DNA of 64,000 nt from Jannaschia seohaensis (GTDB taxonomy: Bacteria > Pseudomonadota > Alphaproteobacteria > Rhodobacterales > Rhodobacteraceae), in assembly GCF_900116765.1 (NCBI RefSeq), contig NZ_UETC01000013.1, forward strand, positions 56,931 through 120,930. Reading direction: 5' to 3'. Under the pieces are notes generated by a model, which was not told the DNA's origin, made no database searches, and worked only from the letters and a program-made list of their open reading frames with translations. Numbering within the stretch: the first letter of the stretch is position 1; every line of letters begins with the position of its first letter. Shown piece by piece: positions 61,689 through 64,000 of the stretch. The translations under genes and the position numbers were made by a program.

Positions 61689-63205
61689 TGAAGCAGTGGT
61701 GCCAGGCCAACCAACCGGTCTATGGGCGCGAAGTCATCTGTGAGGGGCTGGGCCTCAAGCCGGTCGATGACCTGCTCGACATATGCCGGGTCAAGCACAG
61801 CGAAGCGTTTGGGGTCGGGGGCGAGAGTCTCGATCTGTGAGACCGGGCTTCGGGCGCTGCCTGCCAGCAGGACAAAAACGCGGCGCTCTCCAGGCTGCGG
61901 GGGGAGCGCTTCGGTCCAGACCTCGACGCTGTGAAAGACCTCTTGCAAGGTCACGACCAGCGCCGCCAGCGCCTCCATCCGGTCCACGTAGTCGATAGCA
62001 TTCATGGCAAAAACGCCGCCGGGCGTCAGTCTGTCGGCCACCAGCGAGAAGAACTCCGTTGTTACCAGATGCGCGGGCACGGCTATGTCGGTGAAGGCAT
62101 CGCCCACAATTACATCGAATTTGCGCGGGCTTTCCCGCAGCGCGGCGCGGCCATCGCGGTGCATTACCTCGGCGCTACCAGGGTCGAACCAGAAGTCCCG
62201 CACAGCCGCTTGGGTCACGGCTGGATCGACCTCGCTCACTACGATTTCCGAGACCGCACGATCCGCCCACGCCCGAGGCACCGAGTAAGAGCCGCCACCG
62301 ATATGGAAAGACGAGAAATCATCGCGTCCCATCCGCATGCGCGGCAGCGCGTCCAGCATTGCGGTGTGGTCGGTGTGCATGATCCGGGGCGTGTCGCGGG
62401 CGCTGATGCCATGGGCGAGGTGATCGAGAACCATCAGGTTGACGGGCCGCGGCCCGTCCGTCAGCGCAACGGTTCTGATGCAGTAATAGCTGCTCTCGTC
62501 GTCGCAGACCTTGGGGGAGGTCAGGGCCCAACCGCCTGCGGCGACCGGCAGTGCGAGCGCCACGGCCGCGCTCCAGCGGGCGCTGCCCGCAAGGCCGCCC
62601 AGGTAGAAACAGAGCACCGCGCTGATCGCGTAGACCAGCGCCATGACCAAGAGCGTCCCGACCGAGCCCACCCACGAGATGAAGACAAACCCAGCCAGCA
62701 ATGTCCCCAAGATCGCGCCCACAGCGCCAGCGGCGAACATGGCCCCAAGCACGCGCTCGGACTGCGTTGCTCCACGCATCGCGACGACGGCGAGCACCGG
62801 AGACGGCACGCCTGCGAAAAGCGACGGCAGGAAGAACGCCAGCGTGGTAAGCGCCCAGATCGCCAGCAAAGGGTCTGTTACGTTGAGCAGGACGGGGGTC
62901 GCCGTCCAGCGCAGCACAAGCGAGGCAAGGGCGGTGACAAGCGCGGCCATCGCCATGATCCATCCGGTGGCCCGCAAAGCCCGCGCACTCTCCCACGCGG
63001 CCAGCCTGCCGCCCCACCAATGCCCGACACTGAACCCGGTCAGGACCACCGCGATGATCGCGGTCCAGGTGTACAGACTCATCCCCACATAAGGCGCAAT
63101 CATCCGGCCCGCGACGATCTCAACAACCAGCCCCCCGGCGGAAATCGCCGCCTGAAGCCCGATCAAGAGCCACAAAGGGCCGGTGGTTTTATCCGCGTCG
63201 CTCAT
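61685..63205 (-). CDS. fused membrane/spermidine-synthase-like protein
   Basis: This 506-residue protein has about seven hydrophobic segments (start LLIGLQAAISAGGLVVEIVA, then AAGAVGAILGTLLAGFVFI) followed by a spermidine-synthase-like Rossmann domain. The latter has SFHIGGGSYSVPRAW, VSEVDPAVTQAA, FDVIVGDAFTDIAVPAHLVT and LTPGGVFAMNAI. It fits the fused MFS/spermidine synthase group; whether it makes a polyamine is not known. It extends over the terminase remnant by 4 bases. Confidence 0.82.
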   Translation of the reverse strand: MSDADKTTGPLWLLIGLQAAISAGGLVVEIVAGRMIAPYVGMSLYTWTAIIAVVLTGFSVGHWWGGRLAAWESARALRATGWIMAMAALVTALASLVLRWTATPVLLNVTDPLLAIWALTTLAFFLPSLFAGVPSPVLAVVAMRGATQSERVLGAMFAAGAVGAILGTLLAGFVFISWVGSVGTLLVMALVYAISAVLCFYLGGLAGSARWSAAVALALPVAAGGWALTSPKVCDDESSYYCIRTVALTDGPRPVNLMVLDHLAHGISARDTPRIMHTDHTAMLDALPRMRMGRDDFSSFHIGGGSYSVPRAWADRAVSEIVVSEVDPAVTQAAVRDFWFDPGSAEVMHRDGRAALRESPRKFDVIVGDAFTDIAVPAHLVTTEFFSLVADRLTPGGVFAMNAIDYVDRMEALAALVVTLQEVFHSVEVWTEALPPQPGERRVFVLLAGSARSPVSQIETLAPDPKRFAVLDPAYVEQVIDRLEAQPLTDDFAPIDRLVGLAPLLQ

Positions 63206-63425
63206 GCGCCAATTAGGCCGGGTATTTTTCGCCCGTCAATTGGTGGAGAGGACGGGGCCGGGGGCGGACCTTCTCCAGGCGGTTGGCTGTTTGGTCATCC
63301 GGAGCCGCTTCGCCGGCCACGCCAGCCGTAGCGCCCAGACCCGTCGTGCCCCAAGATTGAAACCGGACCACCCGATTGGGCCAGGCCAAAGCCTCTCCAA
63401 TCGCAGCCATGTGATCATTCTCCAC

Positions 63426-63456
63426 TTGCTCCTGTAGTGACTACAGAACGCATAAG
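63426..63456 (+). promoter_or_regulatory. MerR-type promoter/operator
   Basis: TTGCTC (-35, 63426-63431) and CATAAG (-10, 63451-63456) are separated by 19 bases. This over-long spacing is typical of MerR-regulated promoters. The palindrome CTGTAG-TGA-CTACAG (63432-63446) fills the spacer. The layout fits control by a MerR-family metal sensor that is not in the window. Confidence 0.75.
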
Positions 63457-63462
63457 TCTTGC

Positions 63463-63846
63463 ATGACGTCGAATGCCGAAACCCTTCAAGATCAGACGAA
63501 CGGGCCGAACCGCCTTGTCATAGGCGGTGCAGGCTTGCTCGCTCTCCTCAGCGCATCTTGCTGCGTCCTGCCAATCGGTCTCTCCATCATCGGCCTGGGT
63601 GGCGCTTGGCTGACGATGCTCGGGCCGTTCGTATCCTACCGCGTCGAAATACTTGTCGTGGTTGGGCTGGTCTTGGCGTGGGGATGGCTGCGGCTTTGGC
63701 GTCGATGGAACTGTGCCAGCCGCAAGCGATCAACGCTGTTCATTCTCGGTTTCGCAACACTCGCTTTCGTTCTCGCCGCAAGTTCCCCGCTCTGGGAAGA
63801 AGAGGCTGCAAGGACAATGTTTGCTCTGTGGAGGCAAACGCGGTGA
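63463..63846 (+). CDS. merT: mercuric transport protein MerT-like
   Basis: A 127-residue membrane protein with three hydrophobic segments. The family motif is LLSASCCVLPIGLSIIGLGG near residue 27 with the vicinal cysteines that receive Hg(II), followed by LTMLGPFVSYR. A further Cys (WNCASRK) lies in the loop after segment 2. It should carry mercuric ion into the cytoplasm for reduction. No merP, merA or merR is visible, though the window ends shortly after. The ATG falls where transcription should begin (see promoter), so the mRNA may be leaderless. Confidence 0.82.
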   Translation: MTSNAETLQDQTNGPNRLVIGGAGLLALLSASCCVLPIGLSIIGLGGAWLTMLGPFVSYRVEILVVVGLVLAWGWLRLWRRWNCASRKRSTLFILGFATLAFVLAASSPLWEEEAARTMFALWRQTR

Positions 63847-63900
63847 TGGGCCAAGTCGATTCAAGGGCGGGCCGCGCGACAAAATCCAGGGATCGAACAG

Positions 63901-64000
63901 TCAGACCGCGTCGTCCAAGTGCAGGCGGTCAATGATCCGTTCCACCATCTCGATGTCGGTGAAGATGGCATGAAGGCGGGGCTCAATTGCCGATACGGAG
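63901..64000 (-). CDS. partial CDS at window edge, C-terminal end
   Basis: An open minus-strand frame enters from the right edge, with LHAIFTDIEMVERIIDRLHL near its end, and stops at 63901. It is only about 32 residues long in the window and I do not recognise it. It converges on the merT gene. Confidence 0.35.
   Translation of the reverse strand, partial: SVSAIEPRLHAIFTDIEMVERIIDRLHLDDAV

Overview
This 64 kb, GC-rich window is most likely from an alphaproteobacterium of the Rhodobacteraceae/Roseobacter type. The reasons are the many Liv-type ABC and TRAP importers, the GST/SDR/aldehyde dehydrogenase gene sets, an ETF-ubiquinone oxidoreductase, and phage/recombinase scraps of a type common in that group. 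Family assignments were made by reading motifs; no database was searched.

Region 1 (about 0.1-20.3 kb) is an intact catabolic island. A minus-strand operon encodes a class I fumarase-type hydratase, citrate-lyase-like alpha and beta subunits, an SDR, a SnoaL/NTF2-fold protein and a GST with an extra C-terminal domain. It is divergent from a LysR regulator. A second minus-strand operon encodes one periplasmic binding protein followed by two complete LivHMGF sets and a small FixH/YtkA-like protein. Divergent from it is a plus-strand operon of SDR, GST and two aldehyde dehydrogenases. Together these suggest import of an organic substrate, glutathione-assisted oxidation to an acid, and CoA-dependent cleavage. 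The substrate is not known. A C5 branched dicarboxylate such as mesaconate/citramalate is one hypothesis.

Region 2 (about 20.3-46.3 kb) is accessory DNA of mixed composition with many small regulator-plus-target units: LysR/methyltransferase, LysR/NmrA-like reductase, TetR/MFS, ArsR/permease and AraC. It also has LysE and GNAT genes, a dienelactone hydrolase, ETF-QO, a lone argC and a HAD dehalogenase. It carries clear decay: a serine-recombinase tail fused to a truncated aspartate racemase, a quinone oxidoreductase with two frameshifts, an ADP-ribosylglycohydrolase fragment, and a nest of IS3 and IS256 remnants.

Region 3 (about 46.3-64 kb) holds a SARP/TPR regulator, a frameshifted hydrolase, a DUF393 protein and a phage-tail-like fragment. 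Next comes a compact D-mannonate utilisation cluster: GntR, TRAP DctPQM, UxuA, KdgK and Eda. Then follow an SH3b envelope protein, a glycine-zipper protein, a large MscS channel, a terminase pseudogene, a spermidine-synthase-like membrane protein and a MerT-like protein behind a MerR-type promoter.

The least expected signal is a 40-bp sequence resembling the 3' end of a serine tRNA (or tmRNA). It occurs three times in the same orientation (20644, 43615, 61101) near accessory-DNA boundaries. This suggests decayed attachment sites or repeated island accretion.
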